Part shown: piece after piece, positions 62,801 to 64,000 of the stretch
Layout: the number at the start of each line of letters is the position of its first letter
Numbering within the stretch: the stretch's first letter is position 1
NCBI GenBank assembly: GCA_046328525.1
Contig: JAXLWK010000004.1
Location: 248,001 to 312,000 of the forward strand
DNA length: 64,000 nt
Origin: JBDHWG01 sp046328525
GTDB lineage: Bacteria > Chloroflexota > Anaerolineae > Epilineales > JAHCIE01
Reading direction: 5' to 3'
Translations under genes and position numbers: made by a program
Notes under the pieces: generated by a model
Database searches by the model: none
Seen by the model: the letters and a program-made list of their open reading frames with translations, nothing else
What the model was told of the DNA's origin: nothing

Positions 62801-63008
62801 GATTGTGCCAGACGCCCTCCTCGCAGAGATTCCGCAAGACCTCCTGGAGGAGGACCGTCTTGCCCATCCCGCCCGGGCCGGTGATATAGAAGACATGGCT
62901 GCGGGGGGAATCATCAATGGCTGCCTTCACCTCGTCCAGCAACGAGGCGCGATCAACCAAACGTGTCTTTAGAACACCCGCATACTCTGCGCCGATGGTC
63001 TGGCTCAC
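59862..63008 (-). CDS. STAND NTPase with TPR tail
   Basis: A 1048-residue signalling protein. An AAA/STAND ATPase core carries Walker A GPGGMGKT (about 44-51), Walker B IVLAIDTAE (about 168-176) and a sensor-like GRPILLSL region. A helical linker and many TPR-like repeats follow (about 540-880; LMANAYNLLGYVRRQRGRSQ, TTLNNLAMALAEVGDLNQAL, ALSLNTMGLIEVRYDHLHRA). It lacks an obvious effector domain at either end; the neighbours may supply output. It starts 9 bp after the stop of the partial upstream gene. Confidence 0.83.
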   Translation of the reverse strand: MSQTIGAEYAGVLKTRLVDRASLLDEVKAAIDDSPRSHVFYITGPGGMGKTVLLQEVLRNLCEEGVWHNPDIVTVTEPVDLFHSETHSSEGVMRAIRAELRPGMDYFQGYRKERDRLEQLKVYLAQPSDIEQQRQRVEEAFLVDFKQLSEKRRIVLAIDTAEVLLYEPDQVQQMLHLEEEGVGARDWLIRRFLPHVENTVVLLAGRPKPARLRQDLEEALGSRLRKKPLGPLSEEDSVSYFREAALVARENRQTRVAEQIERIPDEIRRVIYIYTGGRPILLSLVIDYLTLADRLLPDLTVPLASARAKTQEELDEIQQRLERDIVRAIQDTPRPADRVIMALGWARRGLDVELLMRLEGFDQPTAEALLAEVRRLSFVKVRPADQRLFLQDEMYNLLQRHVLRHLPPTRADEAYAKLVAYAVEKVRQARKALGEQEPLLMDTPPGDEHAPLHHEHERINAPTGDELIKVREALAEARQRLQNAIADEVHYRLRYDPIDGFENYLRYAEGAFQAHAESLDMQLRDELLQYLDQAEPEDKALIEDRATWDLAVRWVKRYIAKREYATAIETAGRLRTEAGTRMQALGLLADAELNILKGWALAYQGTNLDEAEMTLGRALEILKRSQPEPETIDNWQHDRLMANAYNLLGYVRRQRGRSQDAVRYYRGALPFWRALKNEQEHATTLNNLAMALAEVGDLNQALRYCSDGLAMRRRLGPRYPIALSLNTMGLIEVRYDHLHRAKEYCERALTIFTEMEQPRGVGLAGIAAAETLRRTAERAGIHTPYEQGGLLRDAEKYARTAVEIFSSKDDPKKKEQARLVEALIELGCVYRDWARLRPQYTWDDDPQALELEAQSEKVLRQAAAEAHVPVPFREVEARVNLAWLYFYKGERARAERMVHEEILPLISREYLIIEGSSVPHPDEPITFYWVQLGKTHILLGEIEAGAYSALYDKLKSVGSDTAPALKHLRQAAEEYTLALAYDELFASDFRDMERGLDRIYDTLKTLNPQELDVVSRAIRDTEQKYNLPPPSRMRTYFEESLGRGNLDI

Positions 63009-63017
63009 CGTGTCCTC

Positions 63018-64000
63018 CTAGTTTGCAGGCGGCTGACAAGTCTCGGGATTGATCCCAACCTGAGTGAGGCAGGCTGCGTGATACTCTAGCTCGGCCCGCC
63101 AGAGCGCGGCGCGACGCGGGAAGCGATTCACCCAATCGGCGTACAGATGATGCGCCGCGCAGTGCAACTGCTGCCATAGCACCGGCTGGTCGGTTTTGAG
63201 ATAGCTCTCTAGGACGGGCCGGACGGCTTCGTCTACCACATACCCACCGCGCTCGTTGTTCCACCCGACAAGTTTCGTGTCGATCAGAAGGCGAAGACGA
63301 CGTGCGGGGTCAGGGGGGGGATCGTTCGAAAGAGATGCCTGGGCTGCGTAGGCATTCATCATGCAGCCCAGGCGGTCTTCTTCGAAACTCCGCAGAATAC
63401 AAACTGCTTCGATATCCTGGCGGATGTCGAGCGGCACGCCGTGCAGGAGCTCGCTGGCGACCGACGCCATGCTGCCGCCACCCGCCAGCAACAGATTGCC
63501 CAATGGGTAGCCCAGGCTGGCGGCCTGGACGGCGGCCGGGCTCTGTGTGACGACATAATTATGGTTGGCGAGCTGCTCAAGCTGTTGCGCCGTCGCCGTC
63601 GGCGTGAACGAGGGCAGGTTATCGTCGTCAACATAGAAGCGCAACTCCGGGGCGATGCTGCGCGGGGCCTGGCCCCGGCCGGCCATGACGATAACGACCC
63701 TAGGCTGAACGGCCAGGGGGGCAAGAAGACGATCCTCTAGCTCATAGTAGAATGCCGACGGACACTCAAACACGTGATCGAGCAGCACCAACAGGACGTG
63801 TGTTGCGAGCAGTGTGTCCAGGGTTTGCAGTAACAGCGTGCTCCATTCATCGCTGCGGCTGCTCATGTTGGCGTGAGAGGGTGTTGGCAGTTTGGACCAT
63901 CCCGCGCACTGCTGTTGAATGCCGACGACAATTTGTCTAATGGCGTCGTCGAGAGCGAGGTTGTGAAAAAGTCTGAGATCAACGTAGAGGGCGTGGACAA
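63018..64000 (-). CDS. Partial gene upstream of the STAND ATPase
   Basis: The reading frame continues past the edge (VHALYVDLRLFHNLAL in the last codons seen), so only the C-terminal 326 or so residues are visible. It has an alpha/beta part with a strand LLVLLDHVFECP near the start of the ATG-led section and RVVIVMAGRG after it. A helical winged-like C-terminus follows (YLKTDQPVLWQQLHCAAHHL). It may be an NTPase-like helper of the STAND protein. An ATG at 63866 is internal, not the start. Confidence 0.7.
   Translation of the reverse strand, partial: VHALYVDLRLFHNLALDDAIRQIVVGIQQQCAGWSKLPTPSHANMSSRSDEWSTLLLQTLDTLLATHVLLVLLDHVFECPSAFYYELEDRLLAPLAVQPRVVIVMAGRGQAPRSIAPELRFYVDDDNLPSFTPTATAQQLEQLANHNYVVTQSPAAVQAASLGYPLGNLLLAGGGSMASVASELLHGVPLDIRQDIEAVCILRSFEEDRLGCMMNAYAAQASLSNDPPPDPARRLRLLIDTKLVGWNNERGGYVVDEAVRPVLESYLKTDQPVLWQQLHCAAHHLYADWVNRFPRRAALWRAELEYHAACLTQVGINPETCQPPAN

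Overview
The window is GC-rich DNA with mostly bacterial Shine-Dalgarno starts. It is best read as a chromosome segment of a Chloroflexota-like bacterium. The clues are a T-box-controlled serS, a lipoprotein with a Thr/Pro-rich stalk, a BTAD-type regulator, two large STAND/TPR proteins and many palindromic interspersed repeats. This assignment is an inference; there is no marker gene that settles it.

Left part (1-9133): mostly minus-strand metabolic genes. These are an HpcH/HpaI aldolase cut by the edge, an EamA exporter, a cyclic 2,3-diphosphoglycerate synthetase-like P-loop protein and a flavoprotein. A serine translation cluster follows: tRNA-Ser(GCT), tRNA-Ser(TGA), and serS behind a complete T-box leader with a strong promoter. 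Small conserved proteins, a lipoprotein and a BTAD-type regulator complete this part.

Central part (9181-45020): about 35 kb of plus-strand genes encoding a headless contractile phage-tail-like particle. Sheath, tube, tail assembly chaperone-like protein, gpU-like proteins, hub, spike, PAAR tip, gp25, gpJ and gpI-like proteins are present. No capsid, portal or terminase gene is visible, nor the AAA+ ATPase common in extracellular contractile injection systems (eCIS). No ordinary tape measure is evident. The block also holds unusual proteins: a GH25-C39-GH5 triple hydrolase, an OmpA/peptidoglycan-binding protein with two zinc-protease motifs, and a gpI protein carrying eight extra beta-type repeats. 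It further holds an HhH-tailed protein, a DUF262-DUF1524 (GmrSD-like) nuclease overlapping the tail genes, a holin-like protein and a protein with about 23 copies of a 29-residue repeat. Two ~175-bp near-identical sequences in opposite orientation flank the block. Just outside the right copy is a lipase (LCAT-type)-CHAT protease fusion that could be an effector or a partner.

Right part (48695-64000), minus strand except two small plus-strand entries: an AT-richer restriction-modification pair, a 2H phosphoesterase, an alpha/beta hydrolase with an XRE-STAND-TPR regulator, and a small membrane protein with a duplicated motif. A relic of a class V aminotransferase, a NYN nuclease-like protein and a small two-helix membrane protein follow. 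At the end lies a tight operon of a partial gene, a STAND-TPR ATPase, a GNAT acetyltransferase and a radical SAM/SPASM enzyme.

My reading is that the centre is a phage-tail-derived injection or killing machine that has acquired cell-wall-degrading, nuclease and protease modules. Which parts are structural, lytic or delivered cargo cannot be decided from sequence alone.
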